64,000 nucleotides of DNA, taken from Parabacteroides goldsteinii (GTDB lineage Bacteria; Bacteroidota; Bacteroidia; Bacteroidales; Tannerellaceae). Under the pieces are notes generated by a model. It did no database searches and was not told the origin of the DNA. It was given only the letters and a program-made list of their open reading frames with translations. The DNA lies in the NCBI RefSeq assembly GCF_015550595.1, contig NZ_JADNBB010000007.1, positions 124,001 to 188,000 of the forward strand. Reading direction: 5' to 3'. Shown one piece after another: positions 1-12,963 of this stretch (positions within the stretch are counted from its first letter, which is position 1; every line of letters begins with the position of its first letter). Both the position numbers and the translations under genes were made by a program.

Positions 1-2
1 GT

Positions 3-179
3 GAAGTGACGAATGCATTCTTCAACGGCATCAATTCAGCCCTTATCATCCTCTGTATCTCGCTGGGGGTTGCCGTTCCGAACATCTTTGCCCGCCAATA
101 CATCGCCAAAGACCGCAAACGGTATCTACAGGAAGAGCTGGAGAAACGCCGGCAACGCGGAAAGTTCCTTGAATGGTAA
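3..179 (+). CDS. C-terminal end of a membrane protein (partial)
   Basis: The open frame enters from the left edge and ends with TAA at 177-179, giving 58 residues. It has one strongly hydrophobic stretch (about residues 9-26, containing SALIILCISLGVAV) followed by a highly basic tail rich in K, R and E that ends FLEW. This is the pattern of a last membrane helix with a positively charged cytoplasmic end. The family cannot be recognised from this fragment. A hairpin 25 bases downstream probably ends its transcript, so it is separate from the ATP synthase operon. Confidence 0.6.
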   Translation, partial: EVTNAFFNGINSALIILCISLGVAVPNIFARQYIAKDRKRYLQEELEKRRQRGKFLEW

Positions 180-204
180 AATAAATCATAACGATACAAA
201 CAAC

Positions 205-246
205 AAGAGGCTGTTCATTTAATATATGGGGCAGCCTCTTAAACAT
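205..246 (+). terminator. Rho-independent terminator-like hairpin
   Basis: A 9-bp stem pairs AAGAGGCTG (205-213) with CAGCCTCTT (232-240) around an 18-nt loop, followed by an A/T-rich run. It lies just past the stop of the truncated upstream gene. The tail is not a pure T run, so termination efficiency is uncertain. Confidence 0.55.
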
Positions 247-2062
<1,816 letters not shown>

Positions 2063-2068
2063 TAACGT

Positions 2069-2308
2069 ATGGAACTGGAAATCATATCTCCCGCAGGCAT
2101 CTTGTTCAAAGGTGAAACAGACTACGTCTCTTTTCCGGGTATCGCCGGATCGTTCGACGTATTACCTCATCATGCCTCCATGATAGCCGCGCTGGAAGAG
2201 GGCGTTATCCGGTATCAGACAAAAGAAAAGAAAGAACGACAAGAAATAAAAATACAGAGCGGATTCGTTGAGATAAAAAACGATATCCTGTCCGTATGCA
2301 TCGAATAA
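2069..2308 (+). CDS. atpC: F1Fo ATP synthase subunit epsilon (short form)
   Basis: Central-stalk subunit joining gamma to the c-ring. The 79 residues cover only the N-terminal beta-sandwich (MELEIISPAG, then FPGIAGSFDVLPHHA around residues 27-41). The C-terminal two-helix domain of the roughly 135-residue enterobacterial epsilon, which can lock the rotor, is absent. No leftover coding for it follows; instead the next membrane-protein frame overlaps or directly abuts the stop. Short epsilon subunits are common in Bacteroidetes, so this is a family trait rather than a truncation. Confidence 0.95.
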   Translation: MELEIISPAGILFKGETDYVSFPGIAGSFDVLPHHASMIAALEEGVIRYQTKEKKERQEIKIQSGFVEIKNDILSVCIE

Positions 2309-2728
2309 ACAATACGATCATGAGCGGTAGATTAAGAATGAAGCTAATGGGCTTAATCACTTTTATTAATGTAGTTATTGGTGTCACTTTAGGAGGGTTG
2401 TTATATACCATCTGGCCTTCGGTCTATTTTGACTGGTACCCATCCATCCCGGTTTTCTACTGGTTGATGGCCATGCTGATGACTTTCTTTCTGGACCATG
2501 TAAAACGAAAACATGGCGATGTCACCATTGTTACATATATGGTAGTCCGGCTATGCAAAATCATACTTGCGCTCGTCTTTCTATGGTTATATGCCGCGAT
2601 GGTCGGCCAGAACCTGAAAGCTTTCGGATTTACGATGATGTTGTTTTATTTCATTTATCTCGTACTGGAAACATATACAATGTATCTGTTTGAGAAAAAA
2701 AGAATGCTAAGAGAGAAAAGAGAAAAAG

Positions 2729-2748
<20 letters not shown>
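2296..2748 (+). CDS. AtpI-like membrane protein of the ATP synthase operon
   Basis: A 150-residue protein with four predicted membrane helices (roughly residues 17-37, 47-65, 80-100 and 108-128) and a charged tail rich in K, R and E. Its position between atpC and atpB matches the unannotated AtpI/Atp1-type proteins thought to help c-ring assembly; the sequence itself is poorly conserved, so the role is inferred from context. The first ATG (2296) overlaps atpC by 13 bases. A second ATG at 2320, giving MSGRLRMK, is equally plausible. The end overlaps the start of atpB by 20 bases, which points to coupled translation. Confidence 0.75.
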
Positions 2749-4094
<1,346 letters not shown>

Positions 4095-4107
4095 AATAAA
4101 GTAAACT

Positions 4108-4608
4108 ATGTCATTGCTCACACCAGACGCAGGGCTTTTATTCTGGATGATCCTTTCCTTCGGAATTGTCTTTGTCATTCTTTCCAAATATGGATTCCCG
4201 GTGATTATCAAAGCCGTGGAACAACGGAAAGAATACATAGACCAATCCCTCGAGTCGGCCCGCCAGGCAAACGAACAGCTTGCCGGCATACAGGCCGAAA
4301 GCGAAAAGATCCTTGCCCAGGCAAGGGAGCAGCAGAATGAGATCCTGAAACAAGCCCTGGTTGAAAAAGAACAGATCATCAGCGAAGCCCATCAGAAAGC
4401 TTCCGCTGAAGCCCATCTGCAGGTAGAAGAGGCAACGCGGCATATACGGGAAGAAAAAGAGAAAGCGATCCGTGAAGTCCGTACCGAAATAGCCGATTTG
4501 TCTGTCGCTATTGCAGAGAAAGTAATGAAAGAGAAAATCAGCCGCACGGATGAACAGGAAAAGATCATCAACGGGCTGCTCGACAATGTTTCGTTTAGTA
4601 AATCATAA
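4108..4608 (+). CDS. atpF: F1Fo ATP synthase subunit b
   Basis: Peripheral-stalk subunit, 166 residues. One N-terminal membrane helix (about residues 8-28, LLFWMILSFGIVFVILSKYG) is followed by a long charged helix rich in E, K, Q and A that forms the coiled coil holding F1 against rotation. The length agrees with the usual 156-170. It starts 13 bases after atpE and ends three bases before atpH. Confidence 0.95.
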   Translation: MSLLTPDAGLLFWMILSFGIVFVILSKYGFPVIIKAVEQRKEYIDQSLESARQANEQLAGIQAESEKILAQAREQQNEILKQALVEKEQIISEAHQKASAEAHLQVEEATRHIREEKEKAIREVRTEIADLSVAIAEKVMKEKISRTDEQEKIINGLLDNVSFSKS

Positions 4609-4611
4609 TAT

Positions 4612-5154
4612 ATGGATGTAGGTACAATCTCTTCCCGGTATGTCAAAGCGCTCTTTTCACTTGCTAAAGAGAAAAAGCAGGAGACCCGGGTATATGATGA
4701 TATGAAGATGCTGATGGTCAGTTTCGAAGAACAACCGGGACTGAAAACGGTACTCGACAACCCGATCATTCCCGAAAAGGAAAAGATCCGGTTGCTCACT
4801 ACCGCCGCCGGCCTGGAAGTATGCGACTTGTTCGCACGCTTTATCCGCCTGGTGTTGCAGCGTAAAAGGGAAAGCCTGTTACCGCTCATGGCATATATAT
4901 ATATCCATATGTACCGGAAAGACAAGAAGATCACCCGGGTATTGTTCAAGACACCGGTACCGGTGGACGAAGCGACCCAGGAGCATCTGAAGAAGCGGTT
5001 GCAGGAAGAAACCGGCGACACCATCGAGTTTACGGGAGTGCTCCGGCCGGAACTGATCGGAGGATTCGTTCTCCGGATCGGCAACGTCCGGATCGACGCC
5101 AGTTATTCACGTCAACTCCGGGAGATAAGAAACAAGCTGATCGAAAGAAATTAA
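4612..5154 (+). CDS. atpH: F1Fo ATP synthase subunit delta
   Basis: Subunit that caps the F1 head and binds subunit b. The 180 residues begin with the typical [15 protein letters not shown] stretch and end with the conserved [23 protein letters not shown] pattern (written here only as its key words PELIGGF and IDASYS). Length is normal. It lies three bases after atpF and 13 bases before atpA, inside the operon. Confidence 0.95.
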   Translation: MDVGTISSRYVKALFSLAKEKKQETRVYDDMKMLMVSFEEQPGLKTVLDNPIIPEKEKIRLLTTAAGLEVCDLFARFIRLVLQRKRESLLPLMAYIYIHMYRKDKKITRVLFKTPVPVDEATQEHLKKRLQEETGDTIEFTGVLRPELIGGFVLRIGNVRIDASYSRQLREIRNKLIERN

Positions 5155-5167
5155 AAAAGAAAAACGT

Positions 5168-6757
<1,590 letters not shown>

Positions 6758-6773
6758 ATATAGAAACTAAATT

Positions 6774-7628
6774 ATGGCATCACTGAAAGAGATAAAAATC
6801 CGTCTTGCATCGATCAGGAACACGCAGAAGATCACTTCAGCCATGAAGATGGTATCTTCTGCCAAACTACATCACACGCAGACGATTGTCGAACATATGC
6901 TTGCATACGAAAGTAAGCTGAGCGCCCTGCTGAGCGGAACCCTGGCAGCCGAAAGCGAACTGAATTCACCTTATACCGCCCAACGGGAGGTAAAACAGGT
7001 TGCTATCGTCGCCTTTTCGTCCAATACGGGTCTGTGTGGTGCTTTCAATGCCAACGTATGGAAGGAACTGTCTACCCGCCTTCACCGGTATGAGGCGGAT
7101 GGTATCGCTGTGCGCCTGTATCCTGTCGGTAAAAAGATAGCCGACGAACTTCACAAAGCAGGGTATCAGACAGACGACAGTTTTCTGCTGATCGCAGACA
7201 AGCTGAATTACGAAGATGCCAGCAAGCTGGCTACTGCGCTGATGACACTTTATATTTCCGGAGAAGCAGACCGGGTAGAATTGCTCTACCATCATTTCAA
7301 GAATATGGCGGAACAGGTACTGACCGAAAAGGTATTCCTGCCGGTCACTCTGCCGGAAATAGATCCGGCACATTCATCGGCCAACTATATACTCGAACCG
7401 TCATCCGAACATTTGTTGGCCTTGTTGCTCCCGAAAGTACTTCACTTACATATCTATACGACATTGCTCGACACCGTTACAGCCGAACATGCCGCCCGTA
7501 TGCTGGCCATGCAGACGGCCAACGACAATGCGAACGACCTGATCCAGGAACTGACACTCCAATATAATAAAACCCGCCAGCAAGCCATCACCAACGAATT
7601 GTTGGATATCATGGGAGGAGCGGGATAA
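6774..7628 (+). CDS. atpG: F1Fo ATP synthase subunit gamma
   Basis: Central rotor shaft, 284 residues. The N-terminal helix has the conserved IRLASIRNTQKITSAMKMVS pattern and the C-terminal helix has AMQTANDNANDLIQELTL followed by YNKTRQQAITNELLDI. Both pack as the coiled coil inside the alpha3beta3 ring. It is the last gene of the operon; a strong hairpin follows 27 bases after the stop. Confidence 0.97.
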   Translation: MASLKEIKIRLASIRNTQKITSAMKMVSSAKLHHTQTIVEHMLAYESKLSALLSGTLAAESELNSPYTAQREVKQVAIVAFSSNTGLCGAFNANVWKELSTRLHRYEADGIAVRLYPVGKKIADELHKAGYQTDDSFLLIADKLNYEDASKLATALMTLYISGEADRVELLYHHFKNMAEQVLTEKVFLPVTLPEIDPAHSSANYILEPSSEHLLALLLPKVLHLHIYTTLLDTVTAEHAARMLAMQTANDNANDLIQELTLQYNKTRQQAITNELLDIMGGAG

Positions 7629-7655
7629 TACAACCTCATTACCTCTATAAAGAAC

Positions 7656-7688
7656 GAAGCTCCGGCGAAATCACTTCGGCGGAGCTTC
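7656..7688 (+). terminator. Terminator of the ATP synthase operon
   Basis: GAAGCTCCG (7656-7664) pairs with CGGAGCTTC (7680-7688). The stem continues inward through CGAA/TTCG after one G-G mismatch, leaving a 5-nt loop. A T-containing run (TGGCTTTAAAATTATT) follows. The position right after atpG and before the oppositely oriented transporter remnant fits a factor-independent terminator. Confidence 0.8.
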
Positions 7689-7739
7689 TGGCTTTAAAAT
7701 TATTATTGAACAATATTCTAACAACCAAATTTCATAAAT

Positions 7740-9241
7740 TTAATAGAAGAATAATATCATTAGTTGCGCGGTTAATACGCGTAAAAACATAGTCAAAGGA
7801 TAAACCGTTGCATACCCCACAGCCGGTGCATCATTTCCTGCCGTTGCATTTGCATAAGCCAGCGCAGGAGGATCGGTCGTACTTCCGGCCAGTAATCCCA
7901 TCAACGTATAATAGTTCAGTTTAAAGAAATGCCGTCCTACCAGTCCGATAATCAATAAAGGCAACATCGTGATGATGAAACCGTAACCGATCCAGGCAAA
8001 ACCTCCTTTATTCACGATCGTATCCACAAATCCATCCCCGGAATAGTGAATGGGATACTACCCAGAATAATACCCAAAGCAATACCTATAAAGATAGGGA
8101 TCAGGTTAGGTTCATTCAGGCGTTTCATTGAGTTACCCAATATCATACTCACCTTGTCGACGGCCAGTTCACTACCAACCACCGTCACACGGTCACCCAC
8201 CTGCAATTGCAATCCCTGGGTAGCCACCAGTTCAAGTCCGGCACGATTCACACGCGTCACGTTGATACCGTGCAAACGCCGCAACTGTAAATCCCCCAAA
8301 CGGGAACCTGTCAGTTCCGGTTTGGTAACCAGGATACGACGGCTCACAAATTCACTTTCGGCAGGAATCCACTGCTTACGGTCCATTTCTATTTCCTGGC
8401 CGACAAATGTTTTTATTGTCTCCGCATCATGTTCAGTCGTAATCACAAAGATCTTATCATCCTCTTCCAGAATCGTATTGCCGGTGACTATCTCCACCTT
8501 ACTACTTTTCTTTCGCCAGATACGGGATATAACATATTGCCGGTGTTCAAGAAAAGCGCCAAGCTCCATCACTTTACGACCAAAAAGAGCCGGATTTTTC
8601 ACAACGAGCGATATAGGAGTAGCTTCACTGTTATGTACATCGTTCTCCGCTTCCAGTTGCTCTGTCTCTTTTTCAAAACTAACATGAAAAATATACCGGA
8701 CGAACAACATGGAGAGGATGATACCGACAACTCCCAATGGATAGGCTACGGCATATCCCAGCGCAATCGTTTCATCCGATGTACCCGTCATATCCGTAAA
8801 CGCCTGCTGTGCAGCCCCCAAACCGGGAGTATTCGTTACAGCTCCCGACAAAATACCAACCATCGTCGGTATAGGAATATCCGTTATAAAATGAATGGCT
8901 AATGCTGTTATAACACCGAGAAAGACAATTCCGCAAGCCAATCCGTTCAAGGTCATCCCCCCTTTCTTAAAGGAAGAAAAGAACCCCGGTCCTACCTGCA
9001 TACCTACCGAATAGACAAACAGGATCAATCCGAATTCCTTAAAAAAGTGGATAACAGCGGGATTGATGGTAAATCCGAAATGCCCCAGTAAAATACCGAC
9101 AAACAAAACCAACGTTATTCCCAGAGAGATACCAAATACCTTGATCTTTCCCAACTGGATACCGACAGCAATCACCAGCGATAATAAGAGGATGGAATGT
9201 CCTATTCCCTCTCCCCATAGCAATTCATTTATCCACTCCAT
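7740..9241 (-). pseudogene. AspT/YidE-family transporter, broken by internal deletion
   Basis: Reading leftward, a 409-residue frame gives the N-terminal membrane half, two TrkA-C-like cytoplasmic domains (about residues 205-375, with [13 protein letters not shown] and [10 protein letters not shown]) and the start of the second membrane half up to SIPFTIPGM, then goes out of frame and stops. A second frame, overlapping by 16 bases at 8012-8027, carries the end: [41 protein letters not shown]. Family members such as E. coli YidE are about 550 residues. The missing piece of roughly 55-60 residues corresponds to the KLGLAGGPL...LREIGI helices between those two parts. Deletion plus frameshift should abolish function unless the break is a sequencing artefact. 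It follows the Cys-rich gene by 23 bases in a riboswitch-controlled operon. Confidence 0.8.
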
Positions 9242-9264
9242 AGCAATTTATTTTTTAACTCTTT

Positions 9265-9543
9265 CTATAACGGCATATTACCATGTTTTTTCGGTGGATT
9301 AGTCAGGCTTTTATTTTTAGGCATTTCCAATGCCTGTATGAGTTTGTAACGAGGATTCACTTCGCAAGCATAAAAATATTTCTTTATTTCATTCAGGCAG
9401 GAATTGCACAAACAACCCGGATAATGCATTTTCACATAGGCCAGTTGAAGCTCATCCAAATTCACAGGTGCACATTGGCAGGTAGTAATATTTTCTACCC
9501 GGCAGATAAAGGAGACACCACAACGCGGACAATCTTTCTCCAT
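9265..9543 (-). CDS. Small cysteine-rich protein (CWC-type)
   Basis: A 92-residue soluble protein with paired cysteines: CPRCG near the start, CQCAP, then CLCNSCLNEI. The spacing suggests a small metal-binding domain like the cysteine-rich CWC family (PF14375), whose biochemical role is unknown. It is the first gene after the cobalamin riboswitch, starting about 65 bases beyond the B12 box, and is followed by the broken transporter. The tail (KNKSLTNPPKKHGNMPL) is polar and probably flexible. Function is unassigned; regulation by B12 is the only clear hint. Confidence 0.75.
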   Translation of the reverse strand: MEKDCPRCGVSFICRVENITTCQCAPVNLDELQLAYVKMHYPGCLCNSCLNEIKKYFYACEVNPRYKLIQALEMPKNKSLTNPPKKHGNMPL

Positions 9544-9605
9544 GATCTAATAACTTTTATAATAAATAATCTTTTCGAATTCGTATCCTAACCCACGAGG
9601 ATATG

Positions 9606-9788
9606 AACCTTTAACGAACGGCAGGTCTTCTGACTGACTCCCATCCTGAAACCTTCCCGACATACGTCAGTGGCAATAAGTAATTCTCAGAATGTTGAAC
9701 GGAGCTTCACAGCAGCGGGACTGTCCGGGATTTACACCCGATTCCCTTTTAATCTGTATTTCCGGAACCGAAAACACAGAACCATTTC
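9606..9788 (-). promoter_or_regulatory. Cobalamin (adenosylcobalamin-type) riboswitch
   Basis: On the minus strand the element shows, in order, GGTTCCGG (P2/P3 side), AAAAGGGAATCGGGTG, AAATCCCGGACAGTCCCGC, CTGCTGTGAAG, and near its 3' end the B12 box GTCAGAAGACCTGCC. These are the conserved core blocks of the cobalamin riboswitch. A small hairpin (TATCCT/AGGATA, 9584-9603) lies between the B12 box and the start codon of the Cys-rich gene and may belong to the expression platform. Bound cobalamin would be expected to switch the downstream genes off. Boundaries are approximate. Confidence 0.93.
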
Positions 9789-9792
9789 AATG

Positions 9793-9800
9793 CAAATGTA
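9793..9800 (-). promoter_or_regulatory. -7 box of the riboswitch promoter
   Basis: TACATTTG on the minus strand matches TAnnTTTG exactly and lies a few bases upstream of the first conserved riboswitch block, so transcription would start at the aptamer. The -33 region is A/T-rich but lacks a clear TTTG. Confidence 0.5.
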
Positions 9801-10039
9801 TAGAAAAATTACTCATTAAATACTCCTTTTTCATATATTTTTTTTGCCTTCCCGTAAAAGCCTCTGAAACATAAGAGCTAACGAAATAGAATTACAGATT
9901 TTACTTTTGGACAACAAAATAACCAATCTAAATTACAAAGTTTCCCATTTCCCAAAACAACACATATGATTACCAGATAGTTGACAAATATTAACTAGCA
10001 AAAAGTTTTCCAAAAAGAACACCGTATATAGTAACAGTA

Positions 10040-10047
10040 TACCTTTG
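10040..10047 (+). promoter_or_regulatory. -7 box of the nrdDG promoter
   Basis: TACCTTTG matches the Bacteroidetes -7 consensus exactly, about 40 bases before the nrdD start. No good -33 TTTG is present at 19-21 bp. Confidence 0.5.
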
Positions 10048-10086
10048 CAAACATAAAAAAAAGTATTACACACCAATAGAGCTATC

Positions 10087-12294
10087 ATGATACAAACAGT
10101 TATTAAACGGGATGGACGTATCGTCGGATTTAATGAGGAAAAAATTGTAACGGCAATCAGAAAGGCCATGTTACACACTGAAATAGGAGACGATTTGCAG
10201 CTGATTCGCCAGATCGTAGACCATATTTCATTCAAAGGAGAACCACAAATGACAGTGGAAGCGATTCAGGATGCAGTCGAACTGGAACTGATGAACAGTA
10301 GCCGTAAAGACGTAGCACAAAAATACATCGCTTACCGTAACCAACGCAGCATTGCCCGTAAAGCGAAAACGCGCGACATGTTCCTGGAGATTATCAATAT
10401 CAAATCGAACGATATCACCCGTGAGAATGCGAATATGAACGCGGACACACCTGCGGGTATGATGATGAAGTTCTCCAGCGAAACGACCAAACCGTTCGTC
10501 GATGACTATTTGTTAAGCGAAGAGGTAAAGGAAGCTATCTCCAACAATTACCTCCACATTCATGATAAAGATTATTACCCTACCAAGAGTCTGACCTGCG
10601 TACAGCATCCGTTAGACCGTATACTTAAATATGGTTTTTCTGCCGGACATGGTGAATCGCGCCCGGCTAAACGTATCGAAACAGCCAGTATCCTGGGATG
10701 TATCTCACTGGAGACAGCTCAGAACGAAATGCACGGCGGACAGGCAATCCCGGCTTTCGACTTCTATCTGGCTCCTTATGTACGCAACAGTTTTATCGAA
10801 GAGATTAAAACACTGGAAGAGTTGAACGGAGCCGATTATTCGCATCTCTACCAGATAGAAGTTGATGATTACGTAAATACTCCGTTAGACGGCCTGACAG
10901 GCGACCAGCGGATCATACAGCATGCTATCAATAAAACGACCAGCCGTGTACACCAGTCGATGGAAGCCTTTATCCATAATATGAACACCATCCACTCACG
11001 TGGTGGCAACCAGGTGGTATTCAGCTCTATCAACTACGGGACAGACACTTCGGCCGAAGGACGTTGCATCATCCGCGAAATACTGAAAAGTACCTACCGT
11101 GGCGTCGGCAACGGCGAAACGGCTATCTTCCCGATCCAGATATGGAAAAAGAAACGTGGCGTAAGTTATCTGCCGGAAGATCGTAACTACGACCTGTATA
11201 CGCTGGCCTGCAAAGTTTCTGCCCGTCGCTTCTTCCCTAACTTCCTCAACCTGGATGCCACATTCAACCAGCACGAAGATTGGAAAGCAGACGACCCACA
11301 ACGTTATATGTACGAGGTAGCCACTATGGGATGCCGTACCCGCGTATTCGAGAACCGTTTCGGACCGAAGACTTCTATCGGACGCGGAAACCTATCCTTC
11401 TCAACCATCAATATCGTACGCCTGGCTATCGAATGCATGGATATCGAAGATAAGGAAGTTCGTATTGCTCGTTTCTTTGCGAAACTGGATGATATGTTGG
11501 AAGTGACCGCCCGACAGCTTCACGAACGTATGGAATTCCAGAAAACGGCTTATGCCAAACAGTTCCCGCTATTGATGTCTTCACTTTGGTTGGGTAGCGA
11601 GAAACTGAAACCCACCGACACGATCGCCTCTGTTATCAACCAGGGTACACTGGGTATCGGATTTATCGGATTGGCAGAATGTTTGGTTGCGCTTACCGGC
11701 AAACATCATGGTGAAGATGCAGCTTCCCAGGAATTAGGCCTGAAAATCGTAACGTATATGCGCGACCGTGTCAATCAGTTCTCCGAACAATATCAACATA
11801 ATTATAGCGTATTGGCAACTCCGGCAGAAGGCCTTTCCGGCAAATTCACCGGAAGAGATCGCAAGAAATTCGGCTCACTTCCCGGTATTACCGACCGTGA
11901 CTATTATACCAACTCCAACCATGTTCCGGTATATTATAAATGCAGTGCCCGCCATAAGGCAGAAGTGGAAGCACCTTACCACGCATTAACCGGTGGTGGT
12001 CATATCTTCTATGTCGAAATAGACGGCGACGCGACTCACAACCCGGAAGTAATCATGAAGGTAGTCGATATGATGGACAAATATAATATCGGTTACGGTT
12101 CGGTAAACCACAACCGCAACCGTTGCCTTGACTGTGGTTTTGAAAACGCTGATGCTCATATCGACACATGTCCGAAATGCGGCAGCCAGCATCTGGACAA
12201 ACTGCAACGTATCACCGGTTATCTGGTAGGAACAACCGACCGTTGGAACAATGCTAAATTATCAGAATTGAATGACCGTATTATTCATAACTAA
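10087..12294 (+). CDS. nrdD: Anaerobic ribonucleoside-triphosphate reductase (class III)
   Basis: Oxygen-sensitive glycyl-radical enzyme that reduces NTPs to dNTPs. The 735-residue protein starts with an ATP-cone allosteric domain (about residues 3-92, VIKRDGRIVGFNEEKI), followed by the barrel with SSINYGTDTSAEGR and CRTRVFENRFG. Near the end is a zinc site, CLDCGF and CPKCGS, and then the glycyl-radical signature RITGYLVG at about residue 707. Length is normal for the family. nrdG follows 24 bases after the stop. Its presence shows that the organism can make DNA precursors without oxygen. Confidence 0.97.
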   Translation: MIQTVIKRDGRIVGFNEEKIVTAIRKAMLHTEIGDDLQLIRQIVDHISFKGEPQMTVEAIQDAVELELMNSSRKDVAQKYIAYRNQRSIARKAKTRDMFLEIINIKSNDITRENANMNADTPAGMMMKFSSETTKPFVDDYLLSEEVKEAISNNYLHIHDKDYYPTKSLTCVQHPLDRILKYGFSAGHGESRPAKRIETASILGCISLETAQNEMHGGQAIPAFDFYLAPYVRNSFIEEIKTLEELNGADYSHLYQIEVDDYVNTPLDGLTGDQRIIQHAINKTTSRVHQSMEAFIHNMNTIHSRGGNQVVFSSINYGTDTSAEGRCIIREILKSTYRGVGNGETAIFPIQIWKKKRGVSYLPEDRNYDLYTLACKVSARRFFPNFLNLDATFNQHEDWKADDPQRYMYEVATMGCRTRVFENRFGPKTSIGRGNLSFSTINIVRLAIECMDIEDKEVRIARFFAKLDDMLEVTARQLHERMEFQKTAYAKQFPLLMSSLWLGSEKLKPTDTIASVINQGTLGIGFIGLAECLVALTGKHHGEDAASQELGLKIVTYMRDRVNQFSEQYQHNYSVLATPAEGLSGKFTGRDRKKFGSLPGITDRDYYTNSNHVPVYYKCSARHKAEVEAPYHALTGGGHIFYVEIDGDATHNPEVIMKVVDMMDKYNIGYGSVNHNRNRCLDCGFENADAHIDTCPKCGSQHLDKLQRITGYLVGTTDRWNNAKLSELNDRIIHN

Positions 12295-12318
12295 AAAATA
12301 ATTGAATATTCTTAAGCT

Positions 12319-12819
12319 ATGCTTTCGATTATCGACATTATAGAAGACACAACCGTAGACGGTCCGGGCTTCCGGACCGCTATCTATGCAGCGGGATGCC
12401 CGAACGAATGCCCGGGTTGCCACAATCCGGAATCGTGGGATATAAAGAAAGGTAAACCGGTTCCTACAGAAGAAATATTGGAAAAGGTACTGGCCGACGA
12501 ATTTGCCGATGTCACATTCAGTGGCGGCGATCCGATGTTCCAGCCGGAAGGATTTACCGAACTGGCACGCGCCATCAAAGCGAAAAGCCGGAAAAATATC
12601 TGGTGCTACACCGGATATAAGTTTGAAAAACTATTGGAAAACCCGAAACAGGCAGCCTTGCTTCAATACATTGATGTACTGGTGGACGGGAAATTCAAAC
12701 AGGCTTTGCACGATGAAAGTTTATTATTCCGTGGTAGCAGCAACCAACGGTTGATCGACGTAAAGAAATCACTGAAAGAAAAGAAAGTGGTTTTCTACAA
12801 TTATAATCCGTTTATCTGA
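12319..12819 (+). CDS. nrdG: Anaerobic ribonucleotide reductase activating protein
   Basis: Radical-SAM activase that makes the glycyl radical on NrdD using S-adenosylmethionine and a 4Fe-4S cluster. The 166 residues contain the cluster motif CPNECPGC (CX3CX2C) and the glycine-rich SAM-binding stretch VTFSGGDPMFQ. The length is typical of NrdG (about 155-175). It shares a transcript with nrdD and is followed by a strong terminator. Confidence 0.96.
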   Translation: MLSIIDIIEDTTVDGPGFRTAIYAAGCPNECPGCHNPESWDIKKGKPVPTEEILEKVLADEFADVTFSGGDPMFQPEGFTELARAIKAKSRKNIWCYTGYKFEKLLENPKQAALLQYIDVLVDGKFKQALHDESLLFRGSSNQRLIDVKKSLKEKKVVFYNYNPFI

Positions 12820-12848
12820 AATCATAAAAGGATATTTTCACTCACAAA

Positions 12849-12875
12849 AGGGCTATCATTCAAAATGATAGCCCT
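12849..12875 (+). terminator. Terminator of nrdDG
   Basis: A perfect 12-bp stem joins AGGGCTATCATT (12849-12860) and AATGATAGCCCT (12864-12875) with a 3-nt loop. It lies 30 bases after nrdG and could also act leftward. Confidence 0.85.
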
Positions 12876-12897
12876 GATATATTTATATGAAAAAATC

Positions 12898-12960
12898 TTA
12901 CAAATTATTGATTTCTTCTTCGGAAAGACCGGTGCACTTCATGATAAAATCTAAAGAAAA
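12898..12960 (-). pseudogene. Possible C-terminal remnant of an Rpn/PD-(D/E)XK transposase-like gene
   Basis: A short leftward frame of 20 codons before TAA reads SLDFIMKCTGLSEEEINNL. That IxxIMKxTGLSEEEI pattern resembles the last residues of Rpn-family recombination-promoting nucleases common in Bacteroidales. A stop precedes it within a few codons and the AraC gene ends right beside it, so only a fragment would remain. The match is short and from memory of the family, so this is tentative. Confidence 0.3.
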
Positions 12961-12963
12961 AGT

